A stretch of 32,783 nt of DNA from an uncultured Collinsella sp. (GTDB lineage: Bacteria > Actinomycetota > Coriobacteriia > Coriobacteriales > Coriobacteriaceae). Every line of letters starts with the position of its first letter. The stretch's first letter is position 1. The stretch lies in assembly GCA_937925715.1 (NCBI GenBank), contig CALAMG010000029.1, forward strand, positions 1-32,783, in the 5' to 3' direction. Positions 17,894 through 25,465 of this stretch are shown in pieces. Under the pieces are notes generated by a model that worked only from the letters and a program-made list of their open reading frames with translations, was not told where the DNA came from and ran no database searches. Position numbers and translations under genes: made by a program.

Positions 17894-18556
17894 CTATTCC
17901 CAATGACCGCCTACGACCTTTGTCTCGTAATGCCCCTCTGCAGGATGATTGGTGGTGTTGTACCCGGAAACGGTTTGCCGCACTTCGCTGTGGTGACCGG
18001 AACCCTCGCCAGCCATCATGTGTGCCTTTGCGTGCGTTGACGTGTTGCCGGTGATGTCATGTCCGCAGACATTGCAGATCGAGACTTCCCTGGCGGAGTA
18101 GATCGGCACTTGTTCCGTCCAAGCCGCTCGATCCTCAACCCAAACCTGTTGCGTATCCTCCACCCAGTGCTTAGAGGGTGCAGAGTCAGAGGGGCTTCCG
18201 CTGCTTGCCGAGGCAGGGGCGTTAGAGTCGCTGTCTGTCAGCCGTTGAATGTCCTGTCGAGGGACTTGGCTTTGGCCGGCCGCAGTTGACGCAGTCTCGG
18301 GGTTGGCGGAGGCTGCCTCGGAGCTTTCGACGTTCTTCTGCTCCAGCACATCTGCTTCGACTTCGCCATCGAGATTGACATCTGCAACAATTTCCTCCGC
18401 TATCTGTTCGCTGAGAACTGCATCCGTAAGCTCGATCCCGTCATCGCTTTCCGTCGAGCAGCTCACTGCAGCTAGCATGACTGCGATGAGCGCTGTCAGC
18501 ACTATCGCGGCGAGAATGGCCGTCCTTTTCTTCTGGGTCGTGGTCATGGTCTTCAT
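17894..18556 (-). CDS. Secreted lipoprotein with a C2H2-like metal-binding motif
   Basis: This 220-aa protein starts with a lysine-rich n-region, a long hydrophobic segment and the lipobox AVSC, so it is probably lipid-anchored outside the cell. A low-complexity Ser/Ala/Glu/Asp linker follows. The C-terminal third holds a compact motif CNVCGHDITGNTSTHAKAH (C-x2-C-x10-H-x3-H) that could bind zinc, and repeated WVE-type stretches (KHWVEDTQQVWVEDRAAW, about residues 129-146). It lies 10 nt after a hypothetical gene at the end of the ParA-ParB-relaxase operon. The function is unknown; mating-pair or surface interaction is a guess. A later ATG at residue 4 is possible. Confidence 0.72.
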   Translation of the reverse strand: MKTMTTTQKKRTAILAAIVLTALIAVMLAAVSCSTESDDGIELTDAVLSEQIAEEIVADVNLDGEVEADVLEQKNVESSEAASANPETASTAAGQSQVPRQDIQRLTDSDSNAPASASSGSPSDSAPSKHWVEDTQQVWVEDRAAWTEQVPIYSAREVSICNVCGHDITGNTSTHAKAHMMAGEGSGHHSEVRQTVSGYNTTNHPAEGHYETKVVGGHWE

Positions 18557-18566
18557 GTATGTACTC

Positions 18567-19172
18567 CTAAATCTCCTCGTGGTCGGTTGCTTCGTAGAAT
18601 TCGGATAACCAGCCCTCTTCGTCTTCTTCCGTGTTTGGCATGTTTGGCGCTATGCGCTCACGAAGCTCGTCAATGGCTCGTGTGCTGAAGCCGCACATCC
18701 GGGCGATGGTGTTCGCATCGGCGGCATGCTCGGGGAAGGCCGCACAGAGGGCATCGAAGAGCAGGACGACTCTTGTCGCTATGCTCTTTCCTGCAGACAT
18801 GGGCAGCCAGAGCTCGCACATCTGCTCGAAGCGAACCATGTCGGCAAGCTCTCCCGCAATGCGCATGAGCGTGGTCTGTCCGTCGATTACGACCGACTCG
18901 ACCCCTGGAAGCTCTCTCGCCTCGGCGAGCAGGAACTTCCATCCGCGTTTTCGCCTGGCTATCGGCGTCTCTCCTTCATCTGCCGCCTTAGCGTAAGCCT
19001 CGGCCACTTCGTATTGGTGGGCCACGAGCCAAAGCCCGGTGTTTCCAAGCTCGTCCACGCGCACCTCGAAGTTGGTGAGCATGTTCGCTCCATCGAATGG
19101 CTCTGGCTTGGTGAAGGAGGCGGTATCGAACACATCGAGCCGGTTGCTCTCGTATCTCACCTGTATTCTCAT
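18567..19172 (-). CDS. Hypothetical protein of the relaxase operon
   Basis: I do not recognise a family for this 201-aa soluble protein. It starts MRIQVRYESNRLDVFDTASF, contains a lysine/arginine patch (ARRKRGWKFLLAEAREL) and ends with a very acidic tail rich in Glu. The ATG overlaps the relaxase stop by 4 nt and the lipoprotein gene begins 10 nt downstream, so it belongs to the ParA-ParB-relaxase transcription unit. The middle (FDALCAAFPEHAADANTIARMCGFSTRAIDELRE) could form a helix-turn-helix-like fold, but this is weak. Confidence 0.65.
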   Translation of the reverse strand: MRIQVRYESNRLDVFDTASFTKPEPFDGANMLTNFEVRVDELGNTGLWLVAHQYEVAEAYAKAADEGETPIARRKRGWKFLLAEARELPGVESVVIDGQTTLMRIAGELADMVRFEQMCELWLPMSAGKSIATRVVLLFDALCAAFPEHAADANTIARMCGFSTRAIDELRERIAPNMPNTEEDEEGWLSEFYEATDHEEI

Positions 19173-20146
19173 CGTTCGTTCCTCTCCGTTGCCGTCCTCT
19201 GATGGCGTTCGATCCGTCGTGCTTGCTCTGTCTGCTCTTCGATGGAGTTGCGCTCGTGCTGCGCAGGGCGCGTATCGATGCGACTCTGGGCGGACTCAGC
19301 CCTTCGCGTCTCGATGCGTTCGGGTAGGAGGTTGCGCGTGGCCATGTAATCCCTTGCGAACTCAAGCTCGGCGATTCGCGCCTCTAATGCGTTGCGCTGC
19401 CTGCCCGCGCTCGTCTCAGTGCGTCTTTGAAGCGCGGCTAGCCGTGCGTCGCAATCACGTAGTGTTGAGACGTTGTGGTAGGCGCATGCGCGAAGCGCCC
19501 GTGATAGATCGCTCAAGTCTTCGAGGTCGTTCACGAGGATGGCGTTGCGGGCATTGCGAAGCAGCTCGCGTGATGACTTTGCATCGGGGTGGTACGACCC
19601 TGCCCGTGCGAGTTGGCGCTGTATGGTCTCCTTTGAGAACAGAAGTCCTAGCCTTTCGCCCGACACGCGCCTTGCGGGGGCATCCGACAAAGAGAAGACC
19701 CAGTCGTCGCGTCGGGCGTTGCGTGAGTTGCCCGCGATGTCCACGCCGAGCATCCTGAGCAACTGCGCGAACTCATCCACGTTTCGGGCGAGCGACTTGG
19801 CGACCGACACGCGGTTGCGGATGTCTGCCACCCAGGAGTAGGAACCTGCCTCGGCAAGCCCCCGCTCGACCCTCCCGATGTGGACCTGCTGCATGGTCTT
19901 AGGGCGCGCTTCTCTCCCGCGCTCTTTGACGGCAAGCCGTTCCAATCCCTCGGCTGGCTCAGGCACTTCGGAGAAGAAGAGCAGCTCACGTTCTTTCGCC
20001 ATCTTCTGAAGGCTGCGGTTGAGCTCTTTGGGGTCGTCGTGGTGCATGCGCTTACCGGTTTCAAGGTTCGTGTTGTTCACGACGATGTGCGCATGGGGGA
20101 TGCGCGATGCGTTGTCATCGTGGTAGACGATCGCTAGCGTCATCAC
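19169..20146 (-). CDS. Relaxase/mobilisation protein lacking the N-terminal tyrosine region
   Basis: The 325-aa product begins almost directly at the metal-binding motif of HUH relaxases: YHDDNASRIPHAHIVVN at residues 8-24, followed by NLETGKRMH. The rest is a helix-rich, Arg/Glu-rich region (ELLRNARNAILVNDLEDLSDL, then a coiled-coil-like tail). Full relaxases carry motif I with the nicking tyrosine some 80 or more residues before this motif, and that part is absent here. The ATG overlaps the ParB stop by 4 nt, so the short form appears to be the real gene. It may be a degenerate relaxase, a mobilisation accessory factor, or the product of a fusion with the parAB locus. Confidence 0.68.
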   Translation of the reverse strand: MMTLAIVYHDDNASRIPHAHIVVNNTNLETGKRMHHDDPKELNRSLQKMAKERELLFFSEVPEPAEGLERLAVKERGREARPKTMQQVHIGRVERGLAEAGSYSWVADIRNRVSVAKSLARNVDEFAQLLRMLGVDIAGNSRNARRDDWVFSLSDAPARRVSGERLGLLFSKETIQRQLARAGSYHPDAKSSRELLRNARNAILVNDLEDLSDLSRALRACAYHNVSTLRDCDARLAALQRRTETSAGRQRNALEARIAELEFARDYMATRNLLPERIETRRAESAQSRIDTRPAQHERNSIEEQTEQARRIERHQRTATERNER

Positions 20147-20997
20147 CGAAGGCGGGTGTCGGTGTGCGGATGGATCGTCTCTCGGAGAAGAATTGCGAGC
20201 TCACGCTCCCGCTCAAGCTCTTCGGCCTTCGCGCTGTCGGTTGCAAGGGCGTCTTCGACGTACTTCGAGACAGATGCCTTGCTCGTGGCGTCTTCGGGAA
20301 GCCCATCGTAGAGCTCAACTTGCCACTCTTCGGAAAGTGCGGCGATCGTCTCGATGCTTGATGCTGAAAGGAGGCTTGCGTCCGCTTTCGCGCGCCAGGC
20401 GGGAATCAGTCTCGTTTCTACGAGTTCCGCCAGGGCCTCTTGGCGCTTGATGGTCTTTCCGCTCACCTTGCGACCCGTCTGCTCCTGGAGTATGGCGGCC
20501 TTCACGTCCTCGGTGCGCACGCCCGTGAGCGTGTCGTCCTCGGCGCGCCTGCGCTCAACCTCGACTCCAAGCGCTCGCGTTGCTGCGGCGCGCTCGGTCA
20601 GCGTGAGGCTGCGCGTGAAGTAGTTGGCGGCATGGAGCAGCGTGACCGACTCTTCGTCGGTGACGCCCTCGATCACGCGGCATGGCAGCTTCTCGAATGC
20701 GGGGTCGGTCGCGGCAAGGAGGGTGTATGCCGCTTTTCGCCTGTGGCCCGATACCATCTGGTAGGCTCCGCTTTCCAACTTGCGCACGAGCGGCAAGTCC
20801 GTGAGCCCCTGCTTTCGGATGGATTCCGTCAGCCTTGCGATGGCGGTTTCGTCCATCGAGTAGACGGAGTTTCCCGGGTGGTCTTCGATAGCGGCCAGGT
20901 CTATCTCGAATACGGGGTAGCTCTTGCGCGTGCGCGATGCATCGTCCAAAAGCCCCGATATGGTGAATCCCTTCGCTATGTCTTTAGCCGAGGACAT
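20143..20997 (-). CDS. ParB-like partition protein
   Basis: This 284-aa protein has the N-terminal ParB/Sulfiredoxin-like nuclease/CTPase fold: PVFEIDLAAIEDHPGNSVY, LTESIRKQGLTDLPLVRKL and MVSGHRRKAAY (the GHRR motif). A central helical DNA-binding region follows (SLTLTERAAATRALGVEV, with SGKTIKRQEALAEL). The C terminus is acidic and helical. ATG 20997 was chosen for GAGGAGG 6 nt upstream. It overlaps ParA by 14 nt and the relaxase by 4 nt. With ParA it should segregate the element or its circular form. Confidence 0.86.
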   Translation of the reverse strand: MSSAKDIAKGFTISGLLDDASRTRKSYPVFEIDLAAIEDHPGNSVYSMDETAIARLTESIRKQGLTDLPLVRKLESGAYQMVSGHRRKAAYTLLAATDPAFEKLPCRVIEGVTDEESVTLLHAANYFTRSLTLTERAAATRALGVEVERRRAEDDTLTGVRTEDVKAAILQEQTGRKVSGKTIKRQEALAELVETRLIPAWRAKADASLLSASSIETIAALSEEWQVELYDGLPEDATSKASVSKYVEDALATDSAKAEELERERELAILLRETIHPHTDTRLR

Positions 20998-21751
20998 GGC
21001 GCACCTCCTCGGCAAGAGCGGCGTAATCACGCGCAGGGCGGCTCTTAGGCTTGAAGCTGACGACTGGCTTCCAGACCCACGTGCCCTCGCAGACCTTGGA
21101 CGACGAATGGACCACGGTCTGGAACTGGTTCTCGGGGAAGTACCCGTCGAGCACCTCGGTTCCTATCTGGTCGTTGATGGTCTTCTGCCCCGGGACGCAC
21201 GTGCGAAGGATCCTCCACTTCGGCATGGGGAGACGCATGGCGGACGTGATGGAGCTCATGGCGTTCACGGAAAGGGCGGTGCCGCGCATCACGGACGAGT
21301 CCAGCTTCACGGGGATGATGACGAGCCCGTTATCTGCCGCTGCGATGTAGGCGTTGAAGGCGAGCCGCTTCATGACCGGAGAGCAGTCGATGATGGCGAC
21401 GTCGAAGTCGCCCGCCGCATCCTCGAGCGCGAACTTCAAGGTCTGCTCGTGGAGCAAAAGCTCGTTCTGGTCTATGAGGTCGATGATGGAGGGGATGACG
21501 TGTATGCCGCTCTCTTCGTCCGTGAACACGGAGTCCGCGACTGTCGCCTTCCCGTAGAGAAGCCCGATCGTCCCCCTGCCCGTCTCCTGCGCCTTGTCGT
21601 AGAGCCCGAAGAAGTCGGTGGCGGATGCCTGCGGGTCGAGGTCAACGAGCAGCACCCGCGAACCCTGAGACGCATACACGTGCGCTAGGTTCACTGCGGT
21701 CGTGGTCTTGCCCACGCCGCCCTTGTAGTTGCTGATGGCTATGGTTCTCAT
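20984..21751 (-). CDS. ParA-family partition ATPase
   Basis: This 255-aa ATPase has a deviant Walker A box, NYKGGVGKTTTAVNL, at residues 7-21, the switch DLDPQAS and the strand DVAIIDCSPVM. It lacks an N-terminal DNA-binding extension, so it belongs to the short ParA/Soj class. ATG 21751 fits an AAAGGA site; earlier ATGs up to 21847 would lie in the promoter. ParA polymerises or gradients on nucleoid DNA and moves ParB-bound copies. An operator-like palindrome overlaps its promoter. Confidence 0.9.
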   Translation of the reverse strand: MRTIAISNYKGGVGKTTTAVNLAHVYASQGSRVLLVDLDPQASATDFFGLYDKAQETGRGTIGLLYGKATVADSVFTDEESGIHVIPSIIDLIDQNELLLHEQTLKFALEDAAGDFDVAIIDCSPVMKRLAFNAYIAAADNGLVIIPVKLDSSVMRGTALSVNAMSSITSAMRLPMPKWRILRTCVPGQKTINDQIGTEVLDGYFPENQFQTVVHSSSKVCEGTWVWKPVVSFKPKSRPARDYAALAEEVRHVLG

Positions 21752-21827
21752 TGCGCATCCTTTGCTTGGGGCATGCTTGCCTGAAAGTGTGGAAGCGACT
21801 CGCATGCCGTATTTGTAATACATCTCC

Positions 21828-21861
21828 ATTATACACCATAAGTTCACAATAATGTGAACTT
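21828..21861 (-). promoter_or_regulatory. parA promoter with palindromic operator
   Basis: On the minus strand a perfect TATAAT lies at 21833-21828. A 22-bp palindrome with arms AAGTTCAC and GTGAACTT and a 6-bp spacer (21840-21861) covers the -35 region, where TTCACA at 19 bp is the best, weak hexamer. A repressor bound there would occlude RNA polymerase; candidates are ParA/ParB or the XRE protein encoded at 22757. Confidence 0.62.
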
Positions 21862-21874
21862 TTCGGATTGAAAT

Positions 21875-21903
21875 GAGCCTCCCCAGTTAGCCCAGGGAGG
21901 CTC
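21875..21903 (-). terminator. Hairpin after the YraN-like gene
   Basis: Perfect 9-bp arms GAGCCTCCC and GGGAGGCTC flank an 11-nt loop, 26 nt beyond the YraN-like stop codon. Only a short ATTTC follows on the minus strand, so it is a weak intrinsic terminator at best. Confidence 0.5.
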
Positions 21904-21928
21904 CGCGCCGTATGCGACCGGAAGGTCG

Positions 21929-22360
21929 CTATGCGGTCGCACAGGCCAATTCGGGTTCCAACGCGGGCTCGGGCTCGCACTCGGCCGGAGCGCATGAAGC
22001 GCAGCCCATTGCGTTTATGGTGTGCTTTATGAGGGCGCGGTCGGCACCCAGCACCAGAAGCGATATGTTGTCGAAGCGAATCGGGCGGTCGCGATAGCCC
22101 GTCCCCTCGCTTCTGAACCATTGTATGGCGGCCTTCTCGCGCCTCTCGCGCGTGCGCTCGGTTATGCTATCGCTCGGGAAGCCCTCGTTGGTATCGCGGC
22201 GTGCGTTCACGTCGATGAACACGAGCGCGTCTCCATCCTCGGCCACGATGTCAATCTGCCCGCCGTCCTGGAGCTTGTAGGCTGTGCTTACGATATCGTA
22301 TCCGCGATGTCCCACGAAGCGCTCTGCTGCTCGCAGTGCCCTGTCCTTCAGATTGCTCAT
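21929..22360 (-). CDS. YraN/UPF0102-like restriction-endonuclease-fold protein
   Basis: This 143-aa protein resembles the YraN (UPF0102) family, which has the Holliday-junction-resolvase/endonuclease fold: RALRAAERFVGHRGYDIVSTAY, then GGQIDIVAEDGDALVFIDVNAR. The usual GxxDLI and (E)VK motifs are recognisable, but the conserved EVK reads DVN, which removes the catalytic-type lysine. The C terminus ends in an odd Pro/Glu/Ala-rich tail with two nearby cysteines. ATG 22360 has AGGAGG 7 nt upstream. Copy 1 of the repeated structured element lies about 70-210 nt upstream of its start. A role in processing incoming DNA is plausible but unproven. Confidence 0.72.
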   Translation of the reverse strand: MSNLKDRALRAAERFVGHRGYDIVSTAYKLQDGGQIDIVAEDGDALVFIDVNARRDTNEGFPSDSITERTRERREKAAIQWFRSEGTGYRDRPIRFDNISLLVLGADRALIKHTINAMGCASCAPAECEPEPALEPELACATA

Positions 22361-22431
22361 TTTACGACCTCCTCTTATCTTGCGTCCTCCTTTGGACGCG
22401 CCTTGCGATGCGCGAGGCGCACGGGTTCCCA

Positions 22432-22567
22432 CATCCGCGCAAGGGAGGAAGGCGAAGCCCGACTGCCTTGGAGGTCGGCGCTCTTTTCGTCAAAGTTTCT
22501 TGAGGGCTTGTATGAGGCTTCGCTCCCAAGAAAGTTTTAGGAAAAGATCGCGGCCCTTGCGCAGATG
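22432..22567 (-). repeat. Repeated structured element, copy 1
   Basis: Outer arms GCGCAAGGG (22437-22445) and CCCTTGCGC (22554-22562) extend after one mismatch by CATC/GATG. An inner GCGA/TCGC pair lies at 22452-22455 and 22548-22551. Between them, TTTCTTGGG-like and CCCTCAAGAAA-like segments can form a further stem. It shares GCAAGGG, GGAA, GCGA and CGGCCCTTGC blocks with the copies at 26794 and 30873. It is upstream of the minus-strand YraN-like gene. Confidence 0.68.
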
Positions 22568-22631
22568 CGGGGTCCTGTGCGGCACTGTGCTTCCAAGGAG
22601 CGGAAAGAGAGGGGGTAGCCGATTCAGGGGT

Positions 22632-22718
22632 GTGAACGGGCAGATCGAGGGCATTACGGCTCGAGCAGACACCGTCTGTGAATGTGGATTTACGAAACTG
22701 TGAACAATGCGCGATAAT
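22632..22718 (+). promoter_or_regulatory. Promoter region of the XRE regulator with GTGAAC half-sites
   Basis: GATAAT at 22713-22718 is a good -10, with weak TTTACG 18 bp upstream. The half-site GTGAA(C/T) occurs at 22632, 22678 and 22700, the last two 22 bp apart. The same half-site forms the parA operator palindrome. Confidence 0.4.
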
Positions 22719-22756
22719 AGGAACAGACAGAAAAAACGAGGCGAAAGGATGCGGTC

Positions 22757-23215
22757 GTGGGCACGGGCGAGCGGATACGCAAGGCAAGGAACACGGCGGG
22801 GATGACCCAGCAACAGCTCGCCGATGCCATAGGCAAGACGAAGAGCGCCATCGCGAACTACGAGAAGGGTGACCGCACGCCTGACAAGGCAACGATCGCA
22901 GACATCGCAGCCGCGCTTGGAATCTTGCCGGAATCGCTCAAGAATCGCGAGCTCGAAACGGTCGCCGATGCGCTGGATGCGCTCCTCATGATGGAGGAGG
23001 CGGGCTTCGGTATAGAGCCTGTGGAGACGAAGAACGGCATCGTCATCGCCATGGACCCGAACGCGCCGCATGCGCCGAAGATGGTCATGGCGTTGGAGAA
23101 GTGGAACGAGCAGCGCAAGGCCCTCAGGGGCGGCGACATATCGCAGGTCGAGTACGCCCTCTGGCGCGGTGATTTCGGCGGCATGGACGAGGATGAGGCA
23201 GGTGAGAGACAGTGA
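22757..23215 (+). CDS. XRE-family transcriptional regulator
   Basis: This 152-aa protein starts with a Cro/CI helix-turn-helix: ERIRKARNTAGMTQQQLADAIGKTKSAIANYEKG over about residues 5-38, then DKATIADIAAALGI. The C-terminal half is acidic and helical without a recognisable peptidase motif. The GTG start has AAGGA 7 nt upstream. Its stop overlaps the AlbA-like gene by 4 nt, so the two regulators are made together. It is divergent from the YraN-like gene with element copy 1 between them. It is a candidate repressor of its own promoter and of the parA promoter. Confidence 0.85.
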   Translation: MGTGERIRKARNTAGMTQQQLADAIGKTKSAIANYEKGDRTPDKATIADIAAALGILPESLKNRELETVADALDALLMMEEAGFGIEPVETKNGIVIAMDPNAPHAPKMVMALEKWNEQRKALRGGDISQVEYALWRGDFGGMDEDEAGERQ

Positions 23216-24630
23216 ACTTGGGACATGAGGACGAATACACTGAGTTCAAGAAGTCCACTTCCGAGCTGAAGGAAGGCATGGAGTCGATCGCCTCGATCCT
23301 GAACAAGCACGGCGAGGGCACGCTGTATTTCGGCGTAGGCCCCGATGGCGAAGTTCGCGGGCAGGACGTGTCGGAAACCACCCTGCGCAAGATCAGCCAG
23401 GCGATCGGCAATTCGATAGATCCGGCCATCTACCCGATAGTCGCCCACGAGAAGACGCCTGATGGCAAGGATTACGTGAAGGTGGCCTTTTCCGGCAACG
23501 ACGGCCCCTACGCCTGCAACGGCAAGTTTCGCATGCGAGTTGCCGACGAGGATGTGCTCATGTCTCCCCGCGAACTGCGGCTGAGCTTCAGAGATTCCGA
23601 GAGCAGGCTGAATCCCTGGGACAGCCGCGTCTCAGCGAAGACGACTAAAGACGTTGACAAACCCACGCTCCAGCGTTTCGTCGAGCGCGGTCGCGAGAAG
23701 GGGCGCATCAGGTTCGAGTATGCAGGCGTGAAAGACGCGCTGAGCAGGCTCGGACTGATGGAGGGCGATCATCTTCTCAATGCCGGGGCGGCGCTTTTCT
23801 GCCCGTCTCCGATTGACGACCTCAAGATGGGGGTCTTCGCCTCGCATGCCAGGACCGAGATAATCGGCCTCCAGCATGAGAGCGGAACGCTATTTGAACT
23901 GGTTAGAAGCGCCGAGATGTTCGTCATCTCCAATACCCGCAGCCGCGTGGACACTTCTGGACCAGGGGCGAGCGACGTCTATCCTGAGATACCGACGAAG
24001 GCGCTGCATGAGGCTTTGATGAACGCCTACGCCCATCGCGATTGGGAGTATGGCGGCGCTGTCATGGTTGAGCTATTCAACGATGCGGTAGAGATCATAA
24101 GCCCCGGCTGGTTCATAGAGGGGCAAGACCCCGAAGCGCACCTGTCCGGAAAGGACGCCTCGTCCGTCTCTCGGAACAAGCTTCTCACCCAGACGCTTTA
24201 CAAATCTGGTGACATCGAGTCGCAGGGAACTGGAATCAAGCGCATCAAGGACGAGTGCGATGAGGCGGGCATCAAGGTGGAATACGTCGAGGTTCCCAGC
24301 GGGACAAAGCTCATCTTTCACCGGAATGACGCCTTCGGGCAAAGTCTGGTGATAGATACCCCGACAGGCGACAAAGGCGATGTCGTAGTAAATGACGGGG
24401 TAAATGTCGTAGTAAATGACGAGGTAAAGAAGCCCCTATCGCTTACTGTTCGTCAGAAGCAGGTGCTCGACATCATCATGCGAGACCCCTCGGTTACTGC
24501 ATCCGGCATCGCCGAAGAATGCGGCATCACGGAGCGCTCTGCTCAGAGGAACATTCGGAAGCTGAGAGAGTCTGGGATGATTTCGAGAGAGGGGTCTGAT
24601 AAGACGGGCGTCTGGCGAGTTCATATTTAG
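23212..24630 (+). CDS. AlbA_2/Schlafen-domain transcriptional regulator with HATPase_c_4 and winged helix
   Basis: This 472-aa protein has an N-terminal AlbA_2 (Schlafen-like) domain: EDEYTEFKKSTSELKEGMESI, then GTLYFGVGPDGEVRGQDV. A GHKL-like ATPase region follows (PTKALHEALMNAYAHRDWEYGG, SPGWFIEG, SGDIESQGTGIKRI). A C-terminal winged helix is read from RQKQVLDIIMRDPSVTASGI with RSAQRNIRKLRESGMI. Such proteins are common in mobile elements as DNA-binding regulators and are often called RecG-like by error. The GTG start overlaps the XRE stop by 4 nt. A 24-bp tandem duplication sits in the linker before the winged helix. A broken relative lies at 31784-32335. Confidence 0.83.
   Translation: MNLGHEDEYTEFKKSTSELKEGMESIASILNKHGEGTLYFGVGPDGEVRGQDVSETTLRKISQAIGNSIDPAIYPIVAHEKTPDGKDYVKVAFSGNDGPYACNGKFRMRVADEDVLMSPRELRLSFRDSESRLNPWDSRVSAKTTKDVDKPTLQRFVERGREKGRIRFEYAGVKDALSRLGLMEGDHLLNAGAALFCPSPIDDLKMGVFASHARTEIIGLQHESGTLFELVRSAEMFVISNTRSRVDTSGPGASDVYPEIPTKALHEALMNAYAHRDWEYGGAVMVELFNDAVEIISPGWFIEGQDPEAHLSGKDASSVSRNKLLTQTLYKSGDIESQGTGIKRIKDECDEAGIKVEYVEVPSGTKLIFHRNDAFGQSLVIDTPTGDKGDVVVNDGVNVVVNDEVKKPLSLTVRQKQVLDIIMRDPSVTASGIAEECGITERSAQRNIRKLRESGMISREGSDKTGVWRVHI
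24381..24428 (+). repeat. 24-bp tandem duplication inside the AlbA-like gene
   Basis: Two adjacent 24-bp units beginning TGTCGTAGTAAATGAC differ at one base and encode VVVNDGVN and VVVNDEVK. The reading frame is kept, so it lengthens an interdomain linker by eight residues. Confidence 0.8.
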
Positions 24631-24639
24631 CCGAACGAT

Positions 24640-24664
24640 CCACTGGGACAAATTGTCCCAGTGG
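24640..24664. terminator. Bidirectional hairpin between convergent genes
   Basis: Perfect 12-bp arms CCACTGGGACAA and TTGTCCCAGTGG are separated by a single A. The site lies between the AlbA-like stop and the converging amidotransferase stop. There is no T tract. The core TGGGACAAATTGTC recurs at 29372-29385. Confidence 0.55.
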
Positions 24665-24677
24665 ACATGAGGCTGTC

Positions 24678-25463
24678 TCATGCATAGCTCGCCACCATCT
24701 CCGAAGCCTGCGTCTCGTCGGTGCAGATGGGCAGGTACTCCGCGCATTCGAGCAGCATCGGGCAATCCTTGCAGGGCTCGAACATCGAGTAGCGGGACAT
24801 GTCGCCGTCAAACCCGCCGAACGCCATCCAGGCATCGAAGGCGGTCTCTCCGAAAAGCGTGGGCTCGTAGGCGTAGTGCGGAAGGTAGTTCTCGTTGGAG
24901 TAGAGGATGCCGTCATCTTCGACCCAGCGCCCGAACGTGCGCACGCGCCCGTCCTTCGCCATGAGCAGGAAGCGCGACCCCTGCGTCGAGCTCTCGATCA
25001 CGCGCATCGCATGCTTGTCGGAGAGGAAATCTGCGCACATCCTCTTCAGAGGAACGAGCACCGATCTCGCGAAAGCCATGCTGTCGGAGGTGCTGTCGTC
25101 TGTTTCGAGGCCGGAGAGCGTGCCGTTGTGCATGAACCCGACATCTGCGCTGATGTGCGTCTGGCGCATGCGCTCGTAGCTGTCCTTCACGGCGAAGGGG
25201 TGGCAGCACCCGGGCTTGACCGCGCCGTGCGTGGCGATGCGGAAGTGAAGCGCCATCGGAGTTGCGGCAACGTCGAGCTTCGACGTGACCTCATCGAGCG
25301 CTCGGTCGAAGGCGTCCCACGACATGAATCCCTTCTGGATGCGTACGTTGCTGCCGTCCGCCCACATGATGCCTGCGCCATGCGGGTTGTTCTCCCAGCA
25401 GGTTCGAAGCGTATCCTTGCTGGGGAGGCTTGCGCCTTTCGGCTTGTAGACTATGATGCACAT
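24678..25463 (-). CDS. Class II glutamine amidotransferase-like protein
   Basis: This 261-aa protein starts MCIIVYKPKG, so after removal of Met the N-terminal nucleophile is Cys2, as in class II (Ntn-hydrolase) glutamine amidotransferases. Further support comes from ENNPHGAGIMWADG (about residues 23-36), LHFRIATHGAV and VGFMHNGTLSG, which match the ammonia-releasing site of that family. ATG 25463 follows GGAG and lies 2 nt after the amidoligase stop, so the two are co-translated. Ammonia from glutamine would feed the amidoligase partner. A C-terminal cysteine cluster (CKDCPMLLEC) could hold a metal. Phages and plasmids often carry such genes. Confidence 0.82.
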   Translation of the reverse strand: MCIIVYKPKGASLPSKDTLRTCWENNPHGAGIMWADGSNVRIQKGFMSWDAFDRALDEVTSKLDVAATPMALHFRIATHGAVKPGCCHPFAVKDSYERMRQTHISADVGFMHNGTLSGLETDDSTSDSMAFARSVLVPLKRMCADFLSDKHAMRVIESSTQGSRFLLMAKDGRVRTFGRWVEDDGILYSNENYLPHYAYEPTLFGETAFDAWMAFGGFDGDMSRYSMFEPCKDCPMLLECAEYLPICTDETQASEMVASYA

Positions 25464-25465
25464 TT

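Noticed and set aside
17773..18289. Small forward open frames opposite the lipoprotein gene
   Set aside because: No ribosome site or motif; the minus strand carries a signal peptide and metal-binding pattern.
24381..24428. Possible start of a CRISPR or minisatellite array
   Set aside because: Only two adjacent 24-bp units inside a coding frame; it is a simple in-frame duplication.
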